The notes under the pieces are model-generated. The model searched no databases, was not told the origin of the DNA, and saw only the letters and a program-made list of their open reading frames with translations. Shown piece by piece: positions 43,178-51,711 of a stretch of DNA of 64,000 bases (positions within the stretch are counted from its first letter, which is position 1; each line of letters begins with the position of its first letter). Source of the DNA: JBCCOW01 sp038749105 (GTDB lineage Bacteria > Planctomycetota > Phycisphaerae > Phycisphaerales > Phycisphaeraceae); contig JBCDIM010000006.1 of assembly GCA_038749105.1 (NCBI GenBank), positions 24,945 to 88,944 on the forward strand, read 5' to 3'. A program made the position numbers and the translations under genes.

Positions 43178-44296
43178 TCAGTCCAAAGCCGGCCCAGGCT
43201 CTAGATTCGGGGCCATTCGCGTGCTCGGCGGCGTCGTGGCGGCCTTAGGCCCGATACGTTCAGCGATCGCCTGCTCCGTCGCCGTCCGCGCGATCTCGGT
43301 CACCCGAAGCGCATCCTCGGCCGTCGTCAGGTTCCCAGGGTCACCCGTCTCCAGCAGCCTGCCGAAGTCTCGGTACATCTCCGCGAAGTTCTTCTCGTGG
43401 TGGTACTCCAGGTGGCGGGTCTCCTGGTCGGTCCGAAGCTGGAACCGCGAGCCTTCGCGGTGGTAGTGGATCATGCCGTCGGTGCCGATCAGCTCGTAAC
43501 GGAAGTCGGAGAACTTGTCACGCGTCGTGTGGCCGTAGCTGTAGCTCATCTCGACCATGGTGTGGGCGCCGCAGGCGTGGTCCATATGCACCCACATGTG
43601 GTCCGGGGCCTCGTACTCGTCCACCCACGACGCCGCCGCGGTGTAACGCTCCACCTCCGACCCCAGCCACCACCGCGCCAGGTCGATCTGGTGTGTCCCG
43701 CAGTCCACCATCGGGCCGCCCTCCGCCATCCGGCCCGCCCGCCGCGGATCGACGGCCCAATGGTCCGGCCGACCCTCCGGGTCCGGGCGATACCACTTGC
43801 CGTGACAGTCCCAGTTGTAGATCAGCCGGAGGGTCCGCACCTGCCCGATCGCCCCTTCATCGACCAGCCGTTTGATCTCCAACGCCGATTTGCTGAACCG
43901 GTAGCAGAACCCCACATACAACGGCACACCGGTGCCGCTGCCGTCCCGACGCTTCGCCGACGCCATCGCCGCGATCATCTCCCGCCCCTCTTCCTCGTCC
44001 ATCGCCAACGGCTTCTCGCACAGCACCGGCAGCCCCCGCTCCGCCGCCGCCAACACGTTCGCCTTGTGGACCGGGGCCGGCGACGTGATGCCCACCGCGT
44101 CCAGCCCGCTGTCCAGGAACGCGTCCTGATCCGAAAACGCCTCGGGGATCTCGTGCCGACGCACCATGTCCGCCAGCCGCGCCGTGTCGGGATCGAACAG
44201 CGCCCGCATCTCCAGCCCCGGGATGTACTTGATCGCCGGGATGTGCCCGTAGTCCGCCACCACCCCGCCGCCCATCAGTCCGATCTTCTTGTCCAT
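43178..44296 (-). CDS. Gfo/Idh/MocA-family oxidoreductase
   Basis: 372 residues. The Rossmann N-terminus reads KIGLMGGGVVADYGHIPAIK, followed by ITSPAPVHKANVLAAAERGLPVLCEKPLAM with the conserved EKP Lys. The C-terminal beta-sheet domain has GPMVDCGTHQIDLARWWLG, supplying the catalytic Asp/His. NAD(P)-dependent sugar or inositol dehydrogenases of this type are abundant in planctomycetes. There is no Tat signal at the N-terminus. The substrate is unknown. Confidence 0.93.
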   Translation of the reverse strand: MDKKIGLMGGGVVADYGHIPAIKYIPGLEMRALFDPDTARLADMVRRHEIPEAFSDQDAFLDSGLDAVGITSPAPVHKANVLAAAERGLPVLCEKPLAMDEEEGREMIAAMASAKRRDGSGTGVPLYVGFCYRFSKSALEIKRLVDEGAIGQVRTLRLIYNWDCHGKWYRPDPEGRPDHWAVDPRRAGRMAEGGPMVDCGTHQIDLARWWLGSEVERYTAAASWVDEYEAPDHMWVHMDHACGAHTMVEMSYSYGHTTRDKFSDFRYELIGTDGMIHYHREGSRFQLRTDQETRHLEYHHEKNFAEMYRDFGRLLETGDPGNLTTAEDALRVTEIARTATEQAIAERIGPKAATTPPSTRMAPNLEPGPALD

Positions 44297-44369
44297 CGCC
44301 GCACTCTACCCCTACCCGCCAACACCCGCCCCGCACCCGCACCTGCCCCGCACCCGCCCACACCCCGTG

Positions 44370-45131
44370 CTACTCCAGCACACCTTCCGACCAGTCCGCC
44401 CGAACCGCCTGGCGCACGACCTGCCATCGTGCCGCGTCCAGCTCGTCGGTCGGGCCGTCGCCCACCACCCACGACGCCACCCCGCGGTCGCGCGCATCTG
44501 CCTCGGCCGTCAATGCCCAGAGCACAAGCCCCTCACGCTCCGCCAACGGCAGACCGTCCCAACGCCCCGCCAAGCCCGGCATCAAACCACTGACCTCCCG
44601 CACCCGCGCCAGCGCCCCCGGCCCCTCCACCAGCCGGGCCGTATCACACCGGGCCACCAGCTCCGCCGCGGCGTACGCCCGCAGCGCCGCGTCGGCCTGA
44701 CCCGTCGCGTCCAGATACGCCGCCCGCACATACCACACCGGCAGCCGGCCATCCCCCCTGTCGATCAGCACCGTCGTGCGCTCGAGCACCGCCCGCGTCT
44801 CGGCCGACGACGCCTGCTCCGCGTAGCCCACGACATACCCCGCCCACGCCACCCCGTCCCCCGCCCGCTCCAGCCGGTCCGACTGCTGCAGGAACAACGA
44901 CCGCTCCGCCGCTCGGCGATCCCGCTCCCCGATCGCCAGGTCCGACGCCCAGTTCCACGCCTCATCCATATACGCCGACGCCGTCTCCGGGTGCTGCCGC
45001 TGTACGTACACCAGCACGCCCCCCATCAGCACGACGGGAACGAGCCCCAGCCCCACCGCCCGCAGCAGCGCACCCCGAACCCGATCGCCCACCGTCCGCC
45101 GACGCTTAACACCAAATATGATCCGAAGCAC
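44370..45131 (-). CDS. Membrane-anchored helical-repeat protein, unknown
   Basis: 253 residues from a GTG. A basic N-terminus precedes one membrane helix (LVPVVLMGGVLVYV), followed by Ala/Arg-rich helical repeats with TPR-like spacing (AWAGYVVGYAEQASSAETRAVLE, VWYVRAAYLDATGQADAALRAYAAAELV). It is probably a periplasm-facing tetratricopeptide-type scaffold. It is divergent from the aguB gene, with 129 bases between starts. Confidence 0.7.
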   Translation of the reverse strand: MLRIIFGVKRRRTVGDRVRGALLRAVGLGLVPVVLMGGVLVYVQRQHPETASAYMDEAWNWASDLAIGERDRRAAERSLFLQQSDRLERAGDGVAWAGYVVGYAEQASSAETRAVLERTTVLIDRGDGRLPVWYVRAAYLDATGQADAALRAYAAAELVARCDTARLVEGPGALARVREVSGLMPGLAGRWDGLPLAEREGLVLWALTAEADARDRGVASWVVGDGPTDELDAARWQVVRQAVRADWSEGVLE

Positions 45132-45260
45132 AGCGCAGTCTCCAGCCTCCTAAAGCTCATCAGCGCAACCCCACCCCTGCCCTCCCACGCCTGGATCACT
45201 TGGATTATCGGCCTCACAGCGTGCCCACTTAACCCCGCCCACCCAGACCCGCGCCCAAAC

Positions 45261-46166
45261 ATGCCCCGCCTCGCCCTGATCCAGCACGCCTGCCCTGTTG
45301 ATGCTCCGCCGGCCAAACACCTCGACACCGCCGAGGCCCTGATCCACGACGCCGCCGCCCAGGGCGCTCAGATCGTTGCCACCCAGGAACTCTTCGCTTC
45401 CCCCTACTTCCCCCAGACCGAAGACGAAGCCCACTTCGACCTCGCCGAGCCCATCCCCGGCCCGACCTCTACCCGGCTCACCCACCTCGCCGCCGAGCTG
45501 AACATCACCCTCGCCGCCTCCCTCTTCGAGAAACGCGCGCCCGGCCTCTACCACAACACCACCCTGACCCTCAGCCCCAACGGCCAAACGCTCGGCCTCT
45601 ACCGCAAGACCCACATCCCCCACGACCCCCGCTTCTTCGAGAAGTTCTACTTCACCCCCGGAAGTGACCCCGCCAGCCCCACCGCCGCTCGCGAGTCCAT
45701 GGTGACCCCAACCCCCCACGCCCAACTCGGCAACCTCATCTGCTGGGACCAGTGGTTCCCCGAGCCCGCCCGCCTCGCCGCCCTCGCCGGCGCCCAGCTC
45801 ATCCTCTACCCCACCGCCATCGGCCACTTCAATCACCCCACTGACCCCACCCTCGGCGACACCGACCTCGCCCCCATCCAGCACGACGCCTGGCACACCA
45901 TGCTCCGCTCCCACGCCATCGCCAACGGCGTCTTCGTCGCCGCCATCAACCGCCCCGGCACCGAACACGACCTCCAGTTCTGGGGACGCTCCTTCGTCGT
46001 CGCCCCCGACGGCCAGGTCCTCGCCGAAGCCTCCCCCACCGACAACCAGGCCCTGCTCATCGACCTCGACTTCGACCTCATCGAAACCCAACGCCGCGGC
46101 TGGCCCTTCCTCCGCGACCGCCGACCCGACACCTACCAAGGCCTCCTCCAACGCTATCTTGATTAG
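45261..46166 (+). CDS. aguB: N-carbamoylputrescine amidase
   Basis: 301 residues from the ATG at 45261; the frame is open far upstream but that part overlaps an opposite gene. The nitrilase catalytic triad is complete: Glu in VATQELFASPYF, Lys in YRKTHIP and Cys in NLICWDQWFPE. The DQWFPE version of the Cys motif and SLFEKR are typical of AguB. It hydrolyses N-carbamoylputrescine to putrescine, CO2 and ammonia. The gene for the preceding step, aguA, follows on the same strand after a 130-base hairpin element. Confidence 0.95.
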   Translation: MPRLALIQHACPVDAPPAKHLDTAEALIHDAAAQGAQIVATQELFASPYFPQTEDEAHFDLAEPIPGPTSTRLTHLAAELNITLAASLFEKRAPGLYHNTTLTLSPNGQTLGLYRKTHIPHDPRFFEKFYFTPGSDPASPTAARESMVTPTPHAQLGNLICWDQWFPEPARLAALAGAQLILYPTAIGHFNHPTDPTLGDTDLAPIQHDAWHTMLRSHAIANGVFVAAINRPGTEHDLQFWGRSFVVAPDGQVLAEASPTDNQALLIDLDFDLIETQRRGWPFLRDRRPDTYQGLLQRYLD

Positions 46167-46171
46167 CTTTG

Positions 46172-46292
46172 TAGCCGCAAAAAAGCACAGAAAACACAAA
46201 AATCGAAATCCATGCATCCCATGCGTTCCGCCCCGCCACATCCCTGACGAACTTCTGCCTTTTTTGCTCTTTTTGCGCCTTTTTGCGGCTAA
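46172..46292. repeat. Inverted repeat with TAGCCGCAAAAA ends between aguB and aguA
   Basis: The left arm begins TAGCCGCAAAAAAGCACAG and the right arm ends TTTTTGCGCCTTTTTGCGGCTA, perfect over the outer 12 bases and imperfect inward. It occupies almost all of the gap and stops four bases before the aguA ATG, so it supplies the aguA leader and no normal Shine-Dalgarno sequence remains. It belongs to the same style of element as 553-656 and 7170-7296. Confidence 0.8.
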
Positions 46293-46295
46293 AAA

Positions 46296-47273
46296 ATGCC
46301 CTACCTCCCCCCGGAGTGGCACCCCGTCGACGCCGTCTGGGTCGTCCCCCCGCATAACCCCGAAACCTGGCCCGGCTGCTTCGAGCAGGCCCAACAGCAA
46401 CACGCCGACTGGTGCGCCGCCATGAAACAGGCCGGCATCACCGTCCGCACCCCCGCCGACCTCGGCATCCCCACCAACGACTCCTGGATCCGCGACTTCG
46501 GCCCGCTCTTCACATTCGACGACACCGGCCAGCTCACCATCCAAAACCACACCTTCAACACATGGGGCAACAAGTATGAGCCCCGCCCCCTCGATAACGC
46601 CGTCCCCCAAAGACTCGCCGAAGCCCTCAGCCTACCCCTCACCACCCACGACCTCGTCCTCGAGGGCGGCTCCATCGAGACCAACGGCCACGGCACCCTG
46701 CTCACCACCTCCGCGTGCCTCCTCCACGCCAACCGCAACCCCCACCTCACCCAGCCCCAGCTCGAAGCCCACCTCAAGCACACGTTCGGCGTCGAGCAAG
46801 TCCTCTGGCTGCCCCACGCCCTCGCCGGCGACGACACCGACGGCCACATCGACGACCTCGCCCGATTCACCACCCCCAACACCCTCGTCGCCGTCGTTGC
46901 TCCCCCCGGGCACCCCGACCACGCCGCCACTGCCGCCAACCTCGCCGCCCTCCAACAAGCCCGCGACCTCGACGGCTCGCCCTTCGAACTCCTCGAACTC
47001 CCCGCACCGCAACCCGTCCACTACATACCCCCAAACGACGCCCCCTTCCCCCTCCCCGCCTCATACGCCAACTTCCTCCTCGCCAACCAACACTGCTTCG
47101 TCCCCGTCTTCGGCCAGCCCACCGACGACCCCGCCTGCCGTGTCCTCGAATCAGCCCTCCCCGACGCCTTCACCGTCACGCCCATCCCCGCCCAACACCT
47201 CATCGTCGGGCTCGGCGCCCTGCACTGTCTCTCCATGCAGCAGCCCCAGGCCAAGCAAAACACACCGTCCTAA
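46296..47273 (+). CDS. aguA: Agmatine deiminase
   Basis: 325 residues. NDSWIRDFGPLF is the substrate-binding N-terminal signature of the peptidyl-arginine deiminase fold, LEGGSIETNG follows, GDDTDGHIDDLARF holds the Asp/His pair, and the nucleophilic Cys is in VGLGALHCLSMQQP. It converts agmatine to N-carbamoylputrescine and ammonia, the substrate of AguB encoded upstream. Together they make putrescine from arginine-derived agmatine. The start codon directly abuts the inverted repeat. Confidence 0.95.
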   Translation: MPYLPPEWHPVDAVWVVPPHNPETWPGCFEQAQQQHADWCAAMKQAGITVRTPADLGIPTNDSWIRDFGPLFTFDDTGQLTIQNHTFNTWGNKYEPRPLDNAVPQRLAEALSLPLTTHDLVLEGGSIETNGHGTLLTTSACLLHANRNPHLTQPQLEAHLKHTFGVEQVLWLPHALAGDDTDGHIDDLARFTTPNTLVAVVAPPGHPDHAATAANLAALQQARDLDGSPFELLELPAPQPVHYIPPNDAPFPLPASYANFLLANQHCFVPVFGQPTDDPACRVLESALPDAFTVTPIPAQHLIVGLGALHCLSMQQPQAKQNTPS

Positions 47274-47388
47274 CCGAATCCCGTTCAATTGAGGTTGATC
47301 CCCCACGCCTTGGGCAGTAAGTTCGCTCTTCGGCCTACATCCATCTCATACCTCAACCCAGCGACCGCCTGGCTCACCGGAGAACGAC

Positions 47389-48276
47389 ATGACCCCCTTC
47401 CTCACCCTCGCGCAAGCCACCCAGCCCGCGGTTCCCACCGTGGAAGACGCGCAGGAGACCGTCGGTAAATTCGTTGAATTCCTCAACACCTACGGCGTCC
47501 CGTTCCTGATCCAGGCGGTGGTCGCCATCGTCATCCTGATCGCGGCTTACTTCGTCGGCAAGTTCCTGGGTCGAGTCGTCTCCGCACCCGTCATCAAGCG
47601 CGTCGATGAGACCCTGGGCAAGTTCATCGCCAAGCTGGTCTTCTACCTCATCATGATCGTCGCGGTCATCGCGGTGCTTGGCCGATTCGGCATCGAGGTC
47701 ACCGCCTTCGCCGCCGTCCTTGCCGCCGCCGGTTTCGCCGTCGGCCTCGCCTTCCAGGGCACCCTCTCCAGCTTCGCCGCCGGCGTCATGCTCCTGGTCT
47801 TCCGCCCCTTCAAGGTCGGCGACGTCTGCGTCCTCGCTGGCGAGACCGTCAAGATCGAGGCCATCGACCTGTTCACCACCCTCGCCAACACCCTCGACAA
47901 CCGCCGCATCATCTTCCCCAACGCGGACGTCTTCGGCTCGCAGATCGAGGTCATCACGTTCCACCCCCAACGCCGCGTCTCCGTGGATGTCGGGGCCGCC
48001 TACGACGCCGACATCAACGCCACCCGCGCCGCCCTCGAGGAGGCCATCGCCGCCACCGAAGGCGTGCTCGAAGACCCCGAGTCCAAGGTCGTGCTCCAAG
48101 GCCTCGGCGGCTCCTCCGTCGATTGGACCTGCATGGCCTGGGCCAACTCCGCCGACTTCCTCGCGGTTAAGCAGGCCCTGACCCAGAACATCAAGGAGAA
48201 GCTCGACGCCGCCGGCATCGGCATCCCCTTCCCCCAGATGGATGTCCACCTCGACGGCCAAGCCCAGAACGCCTAA
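47389..48276 (+). CDS. mscS: Small-conductance mechanosensitive channel
   Basis: 295 residues, about the size of E. coli MscS. There are three membrane helices (about residues 43-65, 84-105 and 112-135); the third is the Gly/Ala-rich pore helix AAVLAAAGFAVGLAFQGTLSSFAAGVML, followed by FRPFKVGDV and the beta domain with IEAIDLFTT and NRRIIFPNADV. It opens on membrane tension to release solutes during osmotic downshock. A hydrophobic N-terminal stretch rich in Ala/Gln may be an extra periplasmic segment. It is followed by a lipoprotein gene and a terminator. Confidence 0.95.
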   Translation: MTPFLTLAQATQPAVPTVEDAQETVGKFVEFLNTYGVPFLIQAVVAIVILIAAYFVGKFLGRVVSAPVIKRVDETLGKFIAKLVFYLIMIVAVIAVLGRFGIEVTAFAAVLAAAGFAVGLAFQGTLSSFAAGVMLLVFRPFKVGDVCVLAGETVKIEAIDLFTTLANTLDNRRIIFPNADVFGSQIEVITFHPQRRVSVDVGAAYDADINATRAALEEAIAATEGVLEDPESKVVLQGLGGSSVDWTCMAWANSADFLAVKQALTQNIKEKLDAAGIGIPFPQMDVHLDGQAQNA

Positions 48277-48333
48277 GCCCGACCCGGACATCCCACCCCC
48301 ACCCGTTTCTTCACCCCCAAGGAGGCCTGCCCC

Positions 48334-48714
48334 ATGTCCACCCGTTCACTGCTCACCGCTGTTGCGCTCACCGCGACCCTCGGCCTCGCCGTCGGCTGCG
48401 GCGACGACGCCACCACCGCCGAAGACGCCCTCAATCAGGCCGACGGCGAAAGCAAGTCCTTGATCCAGCAGGGCGAAGACGCCGCCAAGGCCGCCGGCGA
48501 TCTCGCCGCCAGCCTCGGCATGGAACCCAAGGACGCCATCGCCAAGGTCGAGTCCCTGCTCGGTGAAAACAAGATCACCGAGGCCAAGGAGCTCTTCGAC
48601 AAGCTCGTCGCCATGAAGGACCAGCTCCCCGCCGACCTGCAAGCCAAGGTCACCGAGCTCGCCAGCAAGTTCACCGGCGGCAACCTGCCCAGCGTCCCCG
48701 GCCTCGGCGGCTGA
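48334..48714 (+). CDS. Small helical lipoprotein, unknown
   Basis: 126 residues with AAGGAGG upstream of the ATG. The signal ends GLAVGCGDD, a clear lipobox; the Asp after Cys would favour inner-membrane retention under E. coli rules. The mature protein is helical with heptad-like Ala/Leu/Lys spacing (KDAIAKVESLLGENKITEAKELFDKLVAMKDQL) and a Gly-rich end. It follows mscS by 57 bases and shares its terminator. The function is unknown. Confidence 0.8.
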   Translation: MSTRSLLTAVALTATLGLAVGCGDDATTAEDALNQADGESKSLIQQGEDAAKAAGDLAASLGMEPKDAIAKVESLLGENKITEAKELFDKLVAMKDQLPADLQAKVTELASKFTGGNLPSVPGLGG

Positions 48715-48739
48715 CTCCGTATCAAGCCCAAAACTCAAA

Positions 48740-48776
48740 AGAGCCGGCCCGCCATCAGCGAGCCGGCTCTTTCTTT
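48740..48776 (+). terminator. Intrinsic terminator after the mscS-lipoprotein unit
   Basis: AGAGCCGGC and GCCGGCTCT pair perfectly across a 13-base loop and are followed by TTCTTT. The four A before the stem make it usable in the opposite direction too, for the convergent ThuA gene. Confidence 0.85.
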
Positions 48777-48792
48777 GGTTTGTAACGCGTCA

Positions 48793-48823
48793 TAGCCGCG
48801 ACGCGACGCGTCGCCGGCCCGAC
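48793..48823. repeat. GC-rich palindrome, AGCCGCG...CGCCGG family
   Basis: ATAGCCGCGACGCGACGCGTCGCCGG: the ACGCG/CGCGT core pairs inside AGCCGCGA and TCGCCGG shoulders. It lies between two convergent genes, just past the terminator, and matches copies at 16947 and 52456. Confidence 0.6.
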
Positions 48824-48835
48824 CGTCAACCCCGC

Positions 48836-49708
48836 CTACGCGTGCAGGCTGTCGTCCACGTCGTGCTTCGCCGCGATCGGCGACATCGGCTCCGCAATGT
48901 TCGGCGACCCCGACCGGTACGGCACCACGCCGCCCGACGCCCCACCCGGGTTCGCCCCATCAAACGCCTCGCCGCGCACCGGCACCACCGGCTGACTCAG
49001 CCCCGCCGGCGGCGCGACATACCTCACCCCGTTCGCCAACACCCGACGCACGTCATCGTGGTAATAGATCGGGAACGTCTCATGCCCCGGCCGGAAGTAG
49101 AACACCTTCCCCGCCCCACGCTTCCACACACACCCGCTCCGGAACACCTCGCCCCCCTCGAACCACGAGACAAACACCAGCTCGTCCGGGTCCGGGATGT
49201 CGAAGTGCTCGCCATACATCTCCGTCTCCGGCAGCTCGATCCGATCCTTGCCCAGCCCCGCCGTGATCGGATGCCCCGGGCTCACCACCCAAAGCCGCTC
49301 GGTCTCCGCCGCCTCCCGCCAACGCAGGTGGCAATTGGTCCCCATCAGCTTCTTGAATGGCTTCGCGTAATGCCCCGAATGCAGCACCACCAGCCCCATC
49401 CCTTCCCGCACCCGCTCCGCCACCTTCTCCGCCCACTCGTCCTTCACTTCCCCGTGTGCGCAGTGGCCCCACCACGTCATCACATCGGTGCTCGCCAGGA
49501 GCTCGTCACTCAGCCCGTGGTCCGCGTCCTGGTCCAGCGTCGCCGTGGTCACCACCACCGACTCGCCGAGATATTCCTCGATCGCGGCCTTCATCACCTG
49601 ATGCATGCCCTCTGGATACAGCTCGATGCACCGCTTATTGGGCTTCGGCCCCTCCGGGTTGTCATGGCGATATTCGTGCCAAACGGTGACGCGTAACGGC
49701 TGGCTCAT
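48836..49708 (-). CDS. ThuA-domain protein (trehalose utilisation family)
   Basis: 290 residues from the ATG at 49708; a GTG lies one codon upstream. It begins RVTVWHEYRHDN, with DVMTWWGHCAHGEV and GLVVLHSGHYAKPFKKLMG, the class I glutamine-amidotransferase-like fold of ThuA, and YFRPGHETFPIYY near the end, which is the conserved metal/substrate motif. ThuA proteins act in sugar catabolism, often next to Gfo/Idh/MocA oxidoreductases, and such a gene lies 4.5 kb away. There is no signal peptide. The exact reaction is unknown. Confidence 0.93.
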   Translation of the reverse strand: MSQPLRVTVWHEYRHDNPEGPKPNKRCIELYPEGMHQVMKAAIEEYLGESVVVTTATLDQDADHGLSDELLASTDVMTWWGHCAHGEVKDEWAEKVAERVREGMGLVVLHSGHYAKPFKKLMGTNCHLRWREAAETERLWVVSPGHPITAGLGKDRIELPETEMYGEHFDIPDPDELVFVSWFEGGEVFRSGCVWKRGAGKVFYFRPGHETFPIYYHDDVRRVLANGVRYVAPPAGLSQPVVPVRGEAFDGANPGGASGGVVPYRSGSPNIAEPMSPIAAKHDVDDSLHA

Positions 49709-49886
49709 CACAGGGATCCTTCGTTCGGGTGCAGGGAGTCCATAGGCGGACCGCGCATGCTATCGACTGGCCCGCACCGCGACCAACGGCCCCGCCAGAC
49801 TGCCCGGATCGCCCCGCAATCGCCAAGCTCCACCCCGCCCCAAACCCCCTCGAATCCGCCCGTTCATCGCCTATACTTGCTGTGCT

Positions 49887-51383
49887 ATGCCCAGCCCTAT
49901 GACATTAACCGAACAGATTTTCGCCGCCCACGCCGGCAAAGCCTCCGTCACCCCGGGCGAAAACGTCTGGGTATCGGTAGACGTGCTCCTTACACACGAC
50001 GTCTGCGGTCCCGGCACCATCGGCATCTTCAAGAAAGAGTTCGGCCAAGACGCCAAGGTCTGGGACAACACCCGCATCCCCATCATCCCCGACCACTACA
50101 TCTTCACCGCCGACCAGAAGTGCCACCGCAACATCCAAACCCTCCGCGACTTCGTTAAAGAACAAGACATCAAGTACTACTACGACCCCGACTTCATCAG
50201 CATGAACCCGGGCATGCCCAGCCCCTACAAGGACCCGACGAAAACCAACTACAAAGGCGTCTGCCACAAAGCCCTCCCCGAAGAAGGCCACTGCCGACCC
50301 GGCGAGATCCTCCTCGGCACCGACTCCCACACCTGCACCGCCGGGGCCTTCGGCCAATTCGCCACCGGCGTCGGCAACACCGACGCCGCCTTCACCATGG
50401 GCACCGGCAAGACCTGGCTCAAAGTCCCCCCCACCATGAAGTTCGTCTTCCACGGCGAGATCCCCCCCTACCTCACCGCCAAAGACCTCATCCTAGCCGT
50501 CATCGGCGACATCGGCTTCGCCGGCGCCACCTACAAAGCCATGTACTTCACCGGAGACGGTATCAGCTCCCTCTCCCTCGAAGACCGCATGACCCTCACC
50601 AACATGGCTATCGAGGCCGGCGGTAAGAACGGCATCTGCGACGTCGATGATAAAACCCTCACCTACGTCAACGCCCGATCCAACCGACCCGACTGGACCG
50701 TCTACGAAGAACACGCCGGCGCATCCTACTGCTACACCCGCGAGTGGGACCTCGCCAACTTCGAGCCCCTCGTCGCCGCCCCCCACTCCCCCGACAACAC
50801 CAAGCTGGCCCGCGAGTGCTCCGACGTCAAGCTCCACCGCGCCTACATCGGCTCCTGCACCGGCGGCAAAATCACCGACATGATCTTCGCCGCCGCCATC
50901 CTCTACGGCAAACAGGTCAAGATCCCCTCCTTCGTCGTCCCCGGCTCCACCGAGGTCCACGCCGACATGCAGCGCCTCAACCTCTACGGCCTGCCCCTCG
51001 GCCAAACCCCCGCCGACGCCTCCGCCCAAGACGACAACCTCCGAAGCTCCGGCAACAGCGTCTCCCCCGTCGCCGCCGACGACCGCTTCGACCCCAACAC
51101 CTCCATCGAGCAAGCCCTCCAGGACGCCGGCTGCATGATGGGCGCCGCCTCCTGCGCCGCCTGCCTCGGCGGACCCTCCGACACCTTCGGCCGCCTCAAC
51201 GAACCGATGCTCTGCATCTCCACCACCAACCGCAACTTCCCAGGCCGCATGGGCCACAAAGAAGCCGGCGTCTACCTCGCCTCCCCCCTCACCGCCGCCG
51301 CCAGCGCACTAACAGGCCACGTCACCGACCCGCGCGAGTTCGTCGACGCCCCCATCCTCACCGGCAGCGCAGGCGTGATGTAA
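49887..51383 (+). CDS. leuC: Aconitase-family dehydratase, large subunit (3-isopropylmalate dehydratase type)
   Basis: 498 residues from the first of two in-frame ATGs (49887/49899). The family landmarks are DHYIFTAD, LLGTDSHTCTAGAFGQFATGVGNTD, the cluster Cys in YIGSCTGGK, the CxxC in GAASCAACLGG, and NRNFPGRMGHKEAGVYLASP. It needs a small subunit (LeuD) that is not adjacent. A 25-30 residue insertion (SAQDDNLRSSGNSV region) before the second Cys pair is unusual. It could be isopropylmalate, homoaconitate or methylcitrate dehydratase; leucine synthesis is the most common role. Confidence 0.9.
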   Translation: MPSPMTLTEQIFAAHAGKASVTPGENVWVSVDVLLTHDVCGPGTIGIFKKEFGQDAKVWDNTRIPIIPDHYIFTADQKCHRNIQTLRDFVKEQDIKYYYDPDFISMNPGMPSPYKDPTKTNYKGVCHKALPEEGHCRPGEILLGTDSHTCTAGAFGQFATGVGNTDAAFTMGTGKTWLKVPPTMKFVFHGEIPPYLTAKDLILAVIGDIGFAGATYKAMYFTGDGISSLSLEDRMTLTNMAIEAGGKNGICDVDDKTLTYVNARSNRPDWTVYEEHAGASYCYTREWDLANFEPLVAAPHSPDNTKLARECSDVKLHRAYIGSCTGGKITDMIFAAAILYGKQVKIPSFVVPGSTEVHADMQRLNLYGLPLGQTPADASAQDDNLRSSGNSVSPVAADDRFDPNTSIEQALQDAGCMMGAASCAACLGGPSDTFGRLNEPMLCISTTNRNFPGRMGHKEAGVYLASPLTAAASALTGHVTDPREFVDAPILTGSAGVM

Positions 51384-51711
51384 ACCCATCACAAAAAACA
51401 CTGCGCAAGCAACCCGCAATACCGCCGCGCGCAGCGAGCCGGGGCGTGTCGCCCCGGCCGACCCGCGACAACCCCCGCTCACGCCAACACCCCCGCAACC
51501 CCGCCGGGCCGACACGGCCCGGCTCGCTCCATAACACCCCCCAACCCACCGTGACGCACGCAGACACGCGTGCCGTTAGGTTTGTCGCCCATTGGGACAA
51601 CCACCGAACGCCCCTATGAATTTCGCGCTTGCGAATACCGCATCCACTTTGCAATCCGCTTTTTGGCGTTATATTTCTGCGTGACAAGAATTCTTATGGA
51701 GAGGTGAATTG
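51384..51711 (+). other. Intergenic region: palindromic repeat, then promoter/leader of the PEP-CTERM gene
   Basis: 328 bases without a gene. The first half contains a palindromic repeat at 51433-51528. The second half is AT-rich; TTGCAA (51649) and TATATT (51670) form a weak promoter candidate with 15-base spacing, and GGAGAGG (51698-51704) is a strong ribosome-binding site before ATG 51712. Confidence 0.5.
51433..51528. repeat. Split copy of the GCGAGCCGG double-hairpin palindrome
   Basis: The left half AGCGAGCCGGGGCGTGTCGCCCCGGCC and the right half GGGCCGACACGGCCCGGCTCGCT match the complete copy at 31808 almost base for base, but about 45 bases separate them. The outer arms AGCGAGCCGG and CCGGCTCGCT are perfectly complementary. 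Confidence 0.85.
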
